Positions 7,988 through 16,430 of a DNA stretch of 64,000 bases are shown here, piece after piece; the first letter of the stretch is position 1; each line of letters starts with the position of its first letter. The stretch spans positions 62,001 through 126,000 of the forward strand of contig JACPAN010000005.1 of the NCBI GenBank assembly GCA_016180815.1. The letters run 5' to 3'. A model generated the notes under the pieces. It was given only the letters and a program-made list of their open reading frames with translations, did no database searches and was not told the origin of the DNA. Both the position numbers and the translations under genes were made by a program. This stretch comes from Elusimicrobiota bacterium. Its GTDB lineage: Bacteria; Elusimicrobiota; Elusimicrobia; JACQPE01.

Positions 7988-9805
7988 TTATCTTACCTCA
8001 TAAATCGTAACGTTGGCATCGGCGTAGGTTTCGGCCAGGAACGACTCCTTAAAGCTTCGCCATCGCCGTTCGCCGGCTTCATCAAGAGGCATTGTCCGGT
8101 AACCTGCGATGCGTTGTTCTTCGGTCCGGTGGTGGAAGATATGAGTTATGCCTTCCGCTTTTAATGTTTGACGCAATGCCTGCTCGTTCGCGGCTTGGGC
8201 GATCCAGTCCGCCAAGGGATGCCGGTCGTGAACCGTAGCCACCACGAGACGCCGGTGAAATCCATAGGCGCGGGTTTCGCCCAAAAGGAGAACGCGTCCA
8301 TCGGCGGGAACATGATGATTGATCCACTCCAACGCCTCCTCGTAGCCTAATTTTTTTTGAAGGTAGTCTTTTTTGCTGACGAGACCGACCGCGGCTTTTT
8401 GATCGAGGGATCGCCGGAAGCCGTGGAGCATCCAGAAGGCATGGTACGCCAAGACCAGCGCGATGGCCGGTTTGAGCCACCGTTTTATTTTTTTATCGGC
8501 GTCATGAAATCCCAAAGCGCCGAGAAAGGCCGCGGGCGCAAGCAGGGGAGAGAGGTAACGCAGGTAATGGGTTTGGGCCAAACCAAGAATCCAGTTGCCC
8601 AGCGTCCAAACGCCCAGCGCCTGATGAATGTTGGATCGGCGGCAGGTTTTCACGGCAAAAGGCAAGACAAGAAGAAATCCTGGTCCGATGAAATAGGCGC
8701 CGGAAAAGTCGGCGAAGCTGCCTTTGAGAATGATCATGAAATCGCTGATGAAACGCGGGCCGGGATGCCAATGCCGGGCTTCCCAGAGAAAATGCGCCCA
8801 GCCTTCGGGGTTGGGATGGCGGCCCAAAAATGCGCTCAGGTAAGGGTAGAGCGGATCGCCCAACGCCGCCCAATTGCGCAAAAGCCAGGGCAAGGCGGGG
8901 ATTAGGGCCCCAAGGAAGAACAAGGCCAGGCCTCGGCTCATAAGAGCTCTGTTTTCCTTGAATAAGCGCCAGCAAAGCAAAAGAAAAATGGTTGCGCACC
9001 AGACACCCGCGAAATATTTGAATGCAAACATGAGTCCGGTAAACAGTCCCGCCAAAAACAACCCGGCATTGTTGACCGGAGTCCGAAGAAGCGCATGGAG
9101 AGCAAGAATCAAATAACCCGCTAACGTGGGTTCCACGAGGCTGCGCGTCATATTGCGAAAAATAATCGGCGCGGTGAGGAAAAGAAGCGTAGCGAGCTCT
9201 CCGGCTTTGGGTTTATTTAAGCTGCGACCCCAGGCGTAAAGAGCAAGCGGCGCGATCAGGCCCAGAAGTCCGGCGAGCATTTTAGCTACGGGTTCCCCGC
9301 CTGTGCCCAAGCCCAATGTTAGGATCATTTCTTCTAAAAGGGGCATAGGTGTAAATGCGTGGCGAGCCGTGGGGACAGTGTTCCCCTCGAGAAGAAAAAT
9401 TTGAGGCAGGCCAAGGTGGTACACCAAAGCGTCAAAATAGGTTTCAGGCCTATAGGCGTTGAACACAAGCAAGAACGCGGCCAAACCCATGAGAAATTTT
9501 CCGGGACGTGAAAGGCCGCCAAAAGCAGCCTTCTGCCATAATTGCGCGATGATCCGGCGTTCGGTCAAGGTGACCGCGATCAATAGGCCGACAATAACCC
9601 AAAGAGTCGCGGGGCTGAGCATGCCGGCTTGACCCAGGGCGAGAACGCTATAGCCGCAAAGGGCGAAGCCCAAGGCTAAGCTGGCCGCAAAAGCCATCGG
9701 ATCGTCAAGGCTCGCCCCTAAACGTTTGAACAGTTTAAACCCAAGACTGAGGCTGCCGCCTGTAACGGCGGCGAGAAGGAAAAGATGCCAGGGTAGAAGG
9801 ATCAA
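7988..9805 (-). CDS. multi-pass membrane glycosyltransferase-like protein (GT39/ArnT-like)
   Basis: 605 residues with about 12 transmembrane segments in the first 460 residues, then a soluble periplasmic-looking C-terminus (EALEWINHHVPADGRVLLLG). The YRPETYFDALVYHLGLPQIF loop near residue 115 carries an acidic residue at the position used by polyprenol-phosphate-dependent transferases. The C-terminal residues resemble those of dolichyl-phosphate-mannose transferase-like hypothetical proteins. It starts at TTG overlapping the ROK stop codon. Its likely role is transfer of sugar from a lipid carrier to an extracytoplasmic acceptor. The substrate is unknown. Confidence 0.7.
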   Translation of the reverse strand: MILLPWHLFLLAAVTGGSLSLGFKLFKRLGASLDDPMAFAASLALGFALCGYSVLALGQAGMLSPATLWVIVGLLIAVTLTERRIIAQLWQKAAFGGLSRPGKFLMGLAAFLLVFNAYRPETYFDALVYHLGLPQIFLLEGNTVPTARHAFTPMPLLEEMILTLGLGTGGEPVAKMLAGLLGLIAPLALYAWGRSLNKPKAGELATLLFLTAPIIFRNMTRSLVEPTLAGYLILALHALLRTPVNNAGLFLAGLFTGLMFAFKYFAGVWCATIFLLLCWRLFKENRALMSRGLALFFLGALIPALPWLLRNWAALGDPLYPYLSAFLGRHPNPEGWAHFLWEARHWHPGPRFISDFMIILKGSFADFSGAYFIGPGFLLVLPFAVKTCRRSNIHQALGVWTLGNWILGLAQTHYLRYLSPLLAPAAFLGALGFHDADKKIKRWLKPAIALVLAYHAFWMLHGFRRSLDQKAAVGLVSKKDYLQKKLGYEEALEWINHHVPADGRVLLLGETRAYGFHRRLVVATVHDRHPLADWIAQAANEQALRQTLKAEGITHIFHHRTEEQRIAGYRTMPLDEAGERRWRSFKESFLAETYADANVTIYEVR

Positions 9806-10731
9806 TTTGTCAGATAAGCGGCGGCGGCCCCCAGAACGCCGGTTTCACGCCCTAATTTAGCCGGCGCAACAGGGATGCGCGACGCCTGAGGATTGATGGA
9901 GTGCCGGGGGATCGTGCGGCGGATGACGTCAAAAAACGGCCGTCCGAGATTGGCGACGCCCCCGCCCAAAATCATGATATCCGGATCAAGCATATTAACG
10001 ATATTAGCGAGCCAAAGCCCGATGTAGCGGGCTGTTTCATCGATGAATGTTTGCAGGCGCCGGTCGCCTGATCGCGCTCGAATTCCGATCATCGCGGCGT
10101 CGAGATTTTTGGGCAATGAGGGCCAGGTTTCCAGGGCCCGGCGAACCATAGAAGGGCCGGAAGCATAGGCCTCGATGCATCCGCGCTGTCCGCATTTGCA
10201 CAACCGGCCGTTGAAATCGATGGTCAGGTGGCCGCCTTCAAGCGCGAGACCGGTATATCCGGTGAACAGCTTTTTATCGATGACAAACCCTGTGCCGATG
10301 CCCGTGGAAATGGTCGCATAGAAAACGAAACGTTTGTTGCGGCCCGCGCCCCAGAGCGCCTCGCTTAAGGCCGCGGCATTGGCGTCGTTTTCCACGGCCA
10401 CCGGCCGCTTGAACCGGCGCTCGAGCCACGCGCCGATGGGCAAGCGTTCCCAGCCCGGCAAATTCGGCGCTTTAAGAAGGCAGCCTTTCTCGCGGTCCAA
10501 TGGGCCGGGCACGCCTACGCCGATGCCTTGAACTCCGGCAAGTTTGGGGCCGGCCAAGCCTTCGATCAGGCGGGCCAACTGAGCTTTGACCGTTTCATGG
10601 CCTTGTGTTTGCGTGGGTTCTTCGATTGTGCGCAAAAGCCGGACTTGCCCGGGAAAAATGCCCGAGACTTGAATCAATCCGGTCATCACTTTGGTGCCGC
10701 CGATATCCACGCCGATGATGGTTTTTTTCAT
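9802..10731 (-). CDS. ROK family sugar kinase (glucokinase-like)
   Basis: 309 residues. It has the N-terminal phosphate loop GVDIGGTKVMTG, the catalytic region VENDANAAALSEALWGAG, and the ROK zinc-binding signature EGGH...CKCGQRGCIEAYASG. These place it among ROK glucokinases/N-acyl-hexosamine kinases, ATP-dependent cytosolic kinases. It overlaps both neighbours by four bases, so it is in an operon with the BsuPI/ASH-like gene upstream and the GT39-like gene downstream. The exact sugar cannot be assigned. Confidence 0.9.
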   Translation of the reverse strand: MKKTIIGVDIGGTKVMTGLIQVSGIFPGQVRLLRTIEEPTQTQGHETVKAQLARLIEGLAGPKLAGVQGIGVGVPGPLDREKGCLLKAPNLPGWERLPIGAWLERRFKRPVAVENDANAAALSEALWGAGRNKRFVFYATISTGIGTGFVIDKKLFTGYTGLALEGGHLTIDFNGRLCKCGQRGCIEAYASGPSMVRRALETWPSLPKNLDAAMIGIRARSGDRRLQTFIDETARYIGLWLANIVNMLDPDIMILGGGVANLGRPFFDVIRRTIPRHSINPQASRIPVAPAKLGRETGVLGAAAAYLTN

Positions 10732-11702
10732 TTTCCGGTAATGCTCATAACGGCCGGGCTGCGCAGATCGTTTGATTCAACGGTGATCAGGGAATGGCGG
10801 TGCCCGGGGGTTTTTGGTTCAAAAACAATCATGAATTCCGTCATTTCTCCGGGCTCAAGAATGAGCGGCGTTTTAGGCGGGCTTTTAAAACGAAAAGGAA
10901 GCTCCGGCGGCCCAATTTTTTTTATGTTCAGCGGTTCTTGCCCTGTATTTTTCAGGAACAGAGGATGTTCCTTGAGTTTTCCGGGCAGTGCGGGCGGAAG
11001 TTTATTGAAATCAATCGTGTCTTCCGGGTACGTCGTTAATTGAGCGAACAGCCCGGCGTCTCTTAGAGCCAGGCGCAGGGGCGAAGCGTACACGCTTTTG
11101 CCGTGGAGTTTTAAGAATTCCTGCGCTTTAACCGCTTGTTTGGAATTCGTCTTTAATCGGCGGCCGCCGGGATCGACATAAGGCAGGAGGCTGTTGGCCC
11201 CAAGATATTCCAAGGCTTTTTGTTCGGCTTCATCGGGAGCCTTAACGGTCAGTTCCAAGGCGTTCGATGCCGTTCCTTCTTCATAGGGGAAGCGGGCTGC
11301 GATTTTATAGCGTCCGGGTTCCATAAAAGCCGGGGTCTTAGTTCGGACATCGTAAGCCAAGTGGGCTGTGTAGCTGATGCTTTGTCCGGGTTCAATCCAG
11401 ACGGGATCAGGGGGCCTTCGCTGTGAAGCCGCGGCTTTGAGATGTTTGGCCGAAAAATATTGTTCGCTTTGGCCATCCGGCGCCGTGACGTAAACCAGGA
11501 GCCCCCATTCAAAGTTGAGCGGGAATCGAATACGCTTGGGTCTTGCGGAGATATTTTTGAACTCAAAGGAAATCGGCGCGGGCTCGCCGGCGATATAAGT
11601 TGATCGCTCGGATTTGATCGAAAGCCGCCAGGATTGATCGGCCGGTCCCTGCTGGGCAAACGCCAATTGGCTAAAGAGAATGAGTAAAAGAAATCGGCGC
11701 AT
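10728..11702 (-). CDS. secreted protein with BsuPI-like N-terminal and ASH/DUF1573-like C-terminal beta domains
   Basis: 324 residues. A signal peptide (RRFLLLILFSQLAFAQQ) is followed by a beta domain whose SERSTYIAGEPAPISFEFKN and PGRYKIAARFPY resemble the BsuPI/intracellular proteinase inhibitor fold. A linker follows, then a C-terminal segment (LFLKNTGQEPLNIKKIGPPE ... SLITVESNDLRSPAVMSITG) typical of ASH/Hydin-like or DUF1573 domains. The function is unknown and probably structural or adhesive. The start is the ATG at 11702. Confidence 0.7.
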   Translation of the reverse strand: MRRFLLLILFSQLAFAQQGPADQSWRLSIKSERSTYIAGEPAPISFEFKNISARPKRIRFPLNFEWGLLVYVTAPDGQSEQYFSAKHLKAAASQRRPPDPVWIEPGQSISYTAHLAYDVRTKTPAFMEPGRYKIAARFPYEEGTASNALELTVKAPDEAEQKALEYLGANSLLPYVDPGGRRLKTNSKQAVKAQEFLKLHGKSVYASPLRLALRDAGLFAQLTTYPEDTIDFNKLPPALPGKLKEHPLFLKNTGQEPLNIKKIGPPELPFRFKSPPKTPLILEPGEMTEFMIVFEPKTPGHRHSLITVESNDLRSPAVMSITGK

Positions 11703-11742
11703 GGATCACAAGATAGCAATCCTTGCGCCTTTTCCTCAAAAC

Positions 11743-11772
11743 AAAAAACCCTCTCATCATGAGAGGGTTTTT
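11743..11772 (-). terminator. rho-independent terminator of the subtilase gene
   Basis: CCCTCTC and GAGAGGG form a 7-bp GC-rich stem around an ATCAT loop, flanked by A- and T-runs on both sides. It lies 20 bases past the subtilase stop codon. The symmetric flanks make it potentially bidirectional, but only the minus strand has a gene running into it. Confidence 0.88.
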
Positions 11773-11791
11773 GAAATGAGATGAAACGGAC

Positions 11792-13009
11792 TTACGGAGT
11801 CGCGGTCAACCGTTGGCAATTGACCATGCCTGAGCCCTGTTGTTCGGCGGTCAAGCCGGTCAACAAATCGGCATTGGTTTTCATCGCATCGGCCAGGGTC
11901 GAGGGCGTGAGCGTCGGGTTCTGGGCCAATTTCATGGCCGCCGCGCCGCTGACATGCGGCGTTGCCATCGAGGTGCCGGACATGGTGGCGTAGACACCGC
12001 CTTTGTACGTTGATTTCACGTCTTTCCCCGGAGCGATCAAATCCACCTCCGGTCCTTGGCTGGAGAAGCCGGCCGCTTGATCCGATGAGTCGCTGGCCGC
12101 GACAGCAATGACTTCAGGGTAGCGGGCCGGGTAGCTGACGCAATTCGTGCAGGGTCCGGAATTGCCCGCTGCAGCGACCACGGTGACGCCGGCATTATAA
12201 GTTGCGGTCACGGCGTCGTGGAACGACTGATTGTCCGAAGATGAGCCCAGGCTCATATTGGCGACTTTGCCGCCGTTGGCCGCGCACCAGTCAAGACCCT
12301 CGATGATATCCGAAAGCCAGCCGGAGCCGTTTCTGCTTAAAACCTTAACAGCCAGAAGTTGGGCCTGCGGGGCGACGCCGACAACGCCGATGCTGTTGTT
12401 TAAACCGGCGATGGTTCCGGCGACATGGGAGCCGTGGCCGTTGTCGTCATCCGCGGATTTGGAGGGATTGACGGCATTGTAGCCGCCGGCAATATTGGCC
12501 TGAAGATCAGGGTGATCAAGATCAATGCCCGTGTCAATGACGCAGACTTTGACGCCCGCGCCTTGACTGGCGGACCAAGCTTCAGGGGCTTTGACGCGCG
12601 CAATACCCCAGGGCGTTTCCTGAGCCGGTTGAGCGGGGGCCGCGCCTCCGGGTTTGCCGTGTTCTTCAACTCGGCCGTGTTCCCGTACGGAATCTTTGAC
12701 GACCGCAGCCTCAACGATCAAATCTTCATCCACGCGTAAAACATTGGGGTTGGTTTTGACGCTATCAGCGGCGCCTTCCGGTAAATGCGCGGCCACGGCG
12801 TTAATGGAACCAAGATTTTTTTTGACGCGTCCGCCGACGGCTTCCACGGCCGCTCGTTTAGCGTCATCAGTCGTTCCCGCTTGAAAAACCACGATGCGCC
12901 GGTTTCTGGCTTCGTCGCGGTTGAGATCACCATTATCTTTGTCAGCTTGAGCCACAGCCAGCAAGGGCATGAGTCCCAGCATCAATTGAATTACGATTTT
13001 TTTGTTCAT
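11792..13009 (-). CDS. secreted subtilisin-like serine protease (S8)
   Basis: About 405 residues from the second in-frame ATG. A signal peptide (NKKIVIQLMLGLMPLLAVAQ) is followed by an I9-type propeptide (RIVVFQAGTTDDAKRAAVEA), then the catalytic domain: Asp159 in CVIDTGIDLDHPDL, His192 in NGHGSHVAGT, oxyanion Asn in AAAGNSGPC and Ser347 in GTSMATPH. The ATG 27 bases upstream (13036) would add nine residues ahead of the signal peptide, and a GAGGAGG lies between the two ATGs, so I prefer the inner start. It is the last gene of a three-gene secreted-protein run and is followed by a strong terminator. A Cys pair (CTNC) may form a disulphide. Confidence 0.94.
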   Translation of the reverse strand: MNKKIVIQLMLGLMPLLAVAQADKDNGDLNRDEARNRRIVVFQAGTTDDAKRAAVEAVGGRVKKNLGSINAVAAHLPEGAADSVKTNPNVLRVDEDLIVEAAVVKDSVREHGRVEEHGKPGGAAPAQPAQETPWGIARVKAPEAWSASQGAGVKVCVIDTGIDLDHPDLQANIAGGYNAVNPSKSADDDNGHGSHVAGTIAGLNNSIGVVGVAPQAQLLAVKVLSRNGSGWLSDIIEGLDWCAANGGKVANMSLGSSSDNQSFHDAVTATYNAGVTVVAAAGNSGPCTNCVSYPARYPEVIAVAASDSSDQAAGFSSQGPEVDLIAPGKDVKSTYKGGVYATMSGTSMATPHVSGAAAMKLAQNPTLTPSTLADAMKTNADLLTGLTAEQQGSGMVNCQRLTATP

Positions 13010-13041
13010 ATTCGTCGAATATCCTCCTCGATTCATTTTTT

Positions 13042-13779
13042 TTAAGCGGTGCGGACTTCTGCAGGCGCCGGACTTAGGTCGGAGGCTGCTGCCGGGATGG
13101 CATCCGCTTCTTCTTGAGCCTTGTCCGCTTCATTGCCGTGCTGCACAGCTTCAACGGTATTGACAATTCCGGAGACCAGCCCCATGGCGCCCATCGTCAC
13201 CAGCGCGCCTAAGCCCCAGCTGGCCGGACTGAAAATGGCCATAATGCCCATGCCGATTTGCAAAATCGTTCCCAAAACGCCCAGCACCTTATCTACGGTG
13301 GACATTTTATCCCAGTCCGCGATCATCTGATAAACGCGGTAAATGGACAAGGCGAACAGCAGTCCCGCCGCCGCATAACCGAAAATCGGCATGAGATTAG
13401 GATAAGGACCCAAACCTAGAGTCAAGCCTGTAACCGAGCCGGCCACGGCCAAGCCCGAAATCCCGACGTTGAGCCAACTTTTGCCGGCTAATTCACGATG
13501 CGCCCTGGCCCGGTCCTCAAGGATGCCTTTTCGAATCTGCTGCGTTTGTTGATAAACCCGTTCTTCGTAATTGTCACCCGGTAAGCCGTCATAGGAGGCC
13601 ACTAAGACCGGCGCGCAGGCGCCGGGCGATTGAGCGCCGTCGTAAATCGAAGCCATGTCCGCCGCCGCCAGATCGGCTCCGGCCACGGAGGGCGAGGCGC
13701 AGGAATCAGGCTGGGCTGAGGATTGAGACGCGCAGAAGAAAAAACACAGGGCGATGAACGTGTGAAAAATATTTTTCAC
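13042..13779 (-). CDS. signal-peptide protein with about four C-terminal transmembrane segments, unknown family
   Basis: 245 residues from a GTG start. The frame is open further upstream, but the signal peptide (KNIFHTFIALCFFFCASQSS) starts cleanly here. A 100-residue polar, Cys-containing region precedes hydrophobic segments around WLNVGISGLAVAGSVTGLTL, IFGYAAAGLLFALSIYRVY and MGIMAIFSPASWGLGALVTM. A TATATT box ends seven bases before the GTG, again suggesting a short or absent leader. Its layout (signal, polar part, glycine-rich membrane end) resembles the proteins of the 39-45 kb cassettes. I cannot assign a function. Confidence 0.68.
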   Translation of the reverse strand: MKNIFHTFIALCFFFCASQSSAQPDSCASPSVAGADLAAADMASIYDGAQSPGACAPVLVASYDGLPGDNYEERVYQQTQQIRKGILEDRARAHRELAGKSWLNVGISGLAVAGSVTGLTLGLGPYPNLMPIFGYAAAGLLFALSIYRVYQMIADWDKMSTVDKVLGVLGTILQIGMGIMAIFSPASWGLGALVTMGAMGLVSGIVNTVEAVQHGNEADKAQEEADAIPAAASDLSPAPAEVRTA

Positions 13780-13857
13780 GGATCTCAATATAGCACAGGG
13801 CGGGATTTGAGTTATAGGTCTTTTGGGTAGTTTAAAATTGCCCGAAAGGCCCACCCA

Positions 13858-14436
13858 TTATCGAAGAAGGGCGTTTAGGCGTTCTTTGAAGGCCTCTTTC
13901 GTGACGATGCCGTGGAGACGATCGCCCGATTCCCGTCCGCTTTTAAAGAAGACAAACGTGGGCACGCTGTCGACACCCAGACGCCGGGCCACGTCGGTGT
14001 GATCCCTCGTGTTAACCTGCACAAAACGGATTCTTCCCGCGTATTCATCGGACAGGTCGCGAACAACAGGATACATGCGCCGGCAAATGGGGGAGCGCGG
14101 ATCGTGAAAATAGACGGCGACCGGAATCTCGGATTTTACGACGATATTCTCAAAATCGTCATCCCCGATTTCCTGCACGGTCAAAGGGGCGGCTTGATCG
14201 CTTTGTTCGAATTCCTGCGCCTGGGCGGCTGCGCTGCCGGGGAGATCGACGCGGCTTGGGGTTCTATTTGGACTGCGGCCTTTGAAGGCGGGCATGGTTG
14301 CGCCCGTCGCAGGAGCACCGTCTAACAGCGCGGTTAAGGCATTCTGAACCTGCGCGGCGTCATTGGCGAGAACCCAAGCCAATGGGTTCAATAGCAAAAC
14401 AACCGTAAAAATGGCCGGCCACAAGGATTTTTTCAT
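13858..14436 (-). CDS. secreted thioredoxin-fold protein lacking the first active-site cysteine
   Basis: 192 residues: signal peptide (KKSLWPAIFTVVLLLNPLAW), a low-complexity 60-residue linker, then a thioredoxin fold with VAVYFHDPRSPICRRMYPVV, FVQVNTRDHTDVARRLGV and the cis-proline loop DSVPTFVFFKSG. The usual WCGPC is RSPIC, so only the second cysteine remains. A disulphide-exchange cycle is therefore unlikely, and a monothiol, binding or chaperone role is possible. It is the first gene of the minus-strand secreted cluster and lies downstream of the double-dyad operator at 14477-14514. Confidence 0.85.
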   Translation of the reverse strand: MKKSLWPAIFTVVLLLNPLAWVLANDAAQVQNALTALLDGAPATGATMPAFKGRSPNRTPSRVDLPGSAAAQAQEFEQSDQAAPLTVQEIGDDDFENIVVKSEIPVAVYFHDPRSPICRRMYPVVRDLSDEYAGRIRFVQVNTRDHTDVARRLGVDSVPTFVFFKSGRESGDRLHGIVTKEAFKERLNALLR

Positions 14437-14476
14437 TCTCTATATAAAATTTACCATGGCTTCTATCCAAAATCTC

Positions 14477-14514
14477 AGGACTTTAGACCTTAGTTAATAT
14501 AGGACTAAAGTCCT
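14477..14514. promoter_or_regulatory. double-dyad operator-like element between the thioredoxin-like gene and pyrD
   Basis: Two related 14-mers, AGGACTTTAGACCT (14477-14490) and AGGACTAAAGTCCT (14501-14514), flank a 10-bp AT-rich spacer. The second copy extends to a perfect 8-bp-arm dyad, ATAGGACT-AA-AGTCCTAT (14499-14516). A matching pair occurs at 62132-62170. Confidence 0.72.
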
Positions 14515-14580
14515 ATTGTCATTGATCAGCCTCAATCCTGCCTATATTAGAGTCATTTTTGTTTTGTTCTAATCAGATGG

Positions 14581-15651
14581 ATGCTCTTGCCCTGCCTTGA
14601 TTTGCTCGATGCGGAAACAGCCCATGAGGCGGCGCTGCGTTTTTTATCCGTTTGCCAAAGTGTCCCGCCGGTTTTGGGGCTGCTGAAAGCCTGTTACGGC
14701 CGCCATGCCTTCGTTCATCCGGAATTAAATACCCGTGTGGCTGATTTGGATTTTCCAAACCCGATCGGGTTGGCGGCGGGCTGGGATAAAAATGCGCGCG
14801 TGCCCCTGGCCTTGTCCAGCTTGGGCTTCGGATTTCTTGAGCTCGGCACCGTAACCTGTTGGCCGGAATCAGGTCATCCCAAGCCCAGGATTTTCCGCAG
14901 CCACCGGGACCAATGGATTATCAACCGGGTCGGCTTTGCCAATGACGGGGCTGATTCGGTGCGCGGCCGCCTTCAAAAGTTGCCGCATTTGGGCGGCCCG
15001 ATATTGGGCTTGAGTTTGGGGAAAATGTTGTTCTCGCCGCCTGAGCGGCTGATGCCCGAGGCCGTCAGGATGATGGAGCTGTTTTATCCCTATGCCGCTT
15101 TTTTTTCCGTCAATGTGAGCTCGCCCAATACCCCGCGCGGATTTTTGATGGGGCGCCCTGATTTTCTCCGGGAGATGCTTGGCGCCTTGAAGCGTTCGAG
15201 CCGGGACATCGGCTTAAGGCTGGGCCGCGTCGGCAAACCCCTTTTTGTTAAGATTTCTCCGACTCTAAACAAGGGAGAAATCGAAACATTGGCCGAGGTT
15301 TTGCGCGATTCCGGTGTTGACGGCGTGATCGCCACCAATACAATGGCGACCCCGCAGGGCGGCCTCTCCGGCTTGCCGTTGAAGGCCGCGGCCTTAAAGA
15401 CCACGGCCAGGCTTTATGCCTCGCTCAAGGGAGAAGTGCCGGTCATCGGCGTGGGCGGCATATTGACTCCGGAAGACGCCTGGCAGCGCATCACCGCCGG
15501 AGCTTCGTTGATTCAGATGTTCAGTGGTTTTGTTTTCAGCGGGCCTTCGCTGATTCGTCGGATTTCACGGATGCTTTCATCGCAGCTCGCTCAACACGGC
15601 TTTAAAAACATTCGCGAGGCCGTGGGCATTCACGCGGAGCGTTACGCTTGA
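14581..15651 (+). CDS. pyrD: dihydroorotate dehydrogenase, class 2 (quinone-dependent)
   Basis: 356 residues. It oxidises dihydroorotate to orotate with electrons passed to quinone at the inner membrane. The class-2 N-terminal helical extension is present before the barrel. Conserved stretches include NPIGLAAGWDKNARVPLAL, FLELGTVTCWPESGHPKPRI, the catalytic-serine region FSVNVSSPNTPRGF, ATNTMATPQGGLSGLPLK and the FMN phosphate loop IGVGGILTPEDAWQRITAGA. It heads a pyr operon and overlaps pyrF by one base. The ATG has no obvious Shine-Dalgarno. Another ATG four bases upstream is out of frame. Confidence 0.96.
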   Translation: MLLPCLDLLDAETAHEAALRFLSVCQSVPPVLGLLKACYGRHAFVHPELNTRVADLDFPNPIGLAAGWDKNARVPLALSSLGFGFLELGTVTCWPESGHPKPRIFRSHRDQWIINRVGFANDGADSVRGRLQKLPHLGGPILGLSLGKMLFSPPERLMPEAVRMMELFYPYAAFFSVNVSSPNTPRGFLMGRPDFLREMLGALKRSSRDIGLRLGRVGKPLFVKISPTLNKGEIETLAEVLRDSGVDGVIATNTMATPQGGLSGLPLKAAALKTTARLYASLKGEVPVIGVGGILTPEDAWQRITAGASLIQMFSGFVFSGPSLIRRISRMLSSQLAQHGFKNIREAVGIHAERYA

Positions 15652-16394
15652 TGAAGAGTCCCCGGGCCGGTATGGACGTCAAAAACAAACTGGTCGTGGC
15701 CTTGGATGTCACGCCGGCGCGGGCCAAAGAGATTGTGTCTCGGACCCGTGATTTGGCCGGGATTTACAAGGTCGGCCCGGTCCTGTGGCTTGAATGGGGC
15801 TCCGAGTGCCTGAAATTTTTCGCCGGAGAAGGGGCGCGCGTGATGATTGATTTTAAGTTTCATGATATTCCCAACACGGTCAAGGCCAGCCTCGCGGCGT
15901 TGCTGAGGGCGCCGGGATCGGAAAGCATTTGGGGGGTGACGCTGCATACGTTGGGAGGCTATGCGATGTTGACGACCGCGGTCAGCGAGCGCGACGCCGC
16001 GGCTCATCGCCCGATGCTCTTTGGCGTCACTGTTTTGACCAGTTTAAGGGAGAAAGACCTCTATCGCGTGGGCATCAATCGTACCGTGGAGGCCGAGGTT
16101 AAAAAATTGGCCGTGTTGGCCGAGGACGCGGGTTTGGACGGAGTCGTTTGTTCGGGGGATGAAACAGCGGTGATCCGCAAGGCCTGCGGCAGGGAATTTT
16201 TGACCCTTGTCCCCGGCGTCCGGCTCGACGCCAATCCAAAAAAGGATCTCGATCAAAAACGCGTCGTGACTCCGGCCGCGGCTTTGGCCGGGGGCGCGGA
16301 TTATTTGATCGTGGGCCGGGATATTTATGAAGCCGAGGATCCGCGCGAGCGGCTGGAAGCTTTGCTGGGCGCGGCGGCCACGGCCGAGCGTTAA
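15651..16394 (+). CDS. pyrF: orotidine 5'-phosphate decarboxylase
   Basis: 247 residues. It converts OMP to UMP. The catalytic Lys-Asp array is visible in MIDFKFHDIPNTVK, and the substrate-binding loop near the end in GADYLIVGRDIYEAEDPRER. A conserved VVALDVTPARA opens the barrel. The ATG overlaps the pyrD stop codon (TGATG), showing translational coupling. A second ATG eight codons in (GMDVKNKLVV) is an alternative start. Confidence 0.96.
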   Translation: MKSPRAGMDVKNKLVVALDVTPARAKEIVSRTRDLAGIYKVGPVLWLEWGSECLKFFAGEGARVMIDFKFHDIPNTVKASLAALLRAPGSESIWGVTLHTLGGYAMLTTAVSERDAAAHRPMLFGVTVLTSLREKDLYRVGINRTVEAEVKKLAVLAEDAGLDGVVCSGDETAVIRKACGREFLTLVPGVRLDANPKKDLDQKRVVTPAAALAGGADYLIVGRDIYEAEDPRERLEALLGAAATAER

Positions 16395-16430
16395 TTTTGT
16401 TATATCTTAGAAATAGGGAGGCATAAGCAA

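Noticed and set aside
9371-9386. GGGGACAGTGTTCCCC inside the GT39-like gene, similar to the inverted-repeat core near 2850
   Set aside because: Only GGGGACA is shared, the reading frame (GNTVPTARH) is uninterrupted, and a 5-6 bp dyad in coding DNA is expected by chance.
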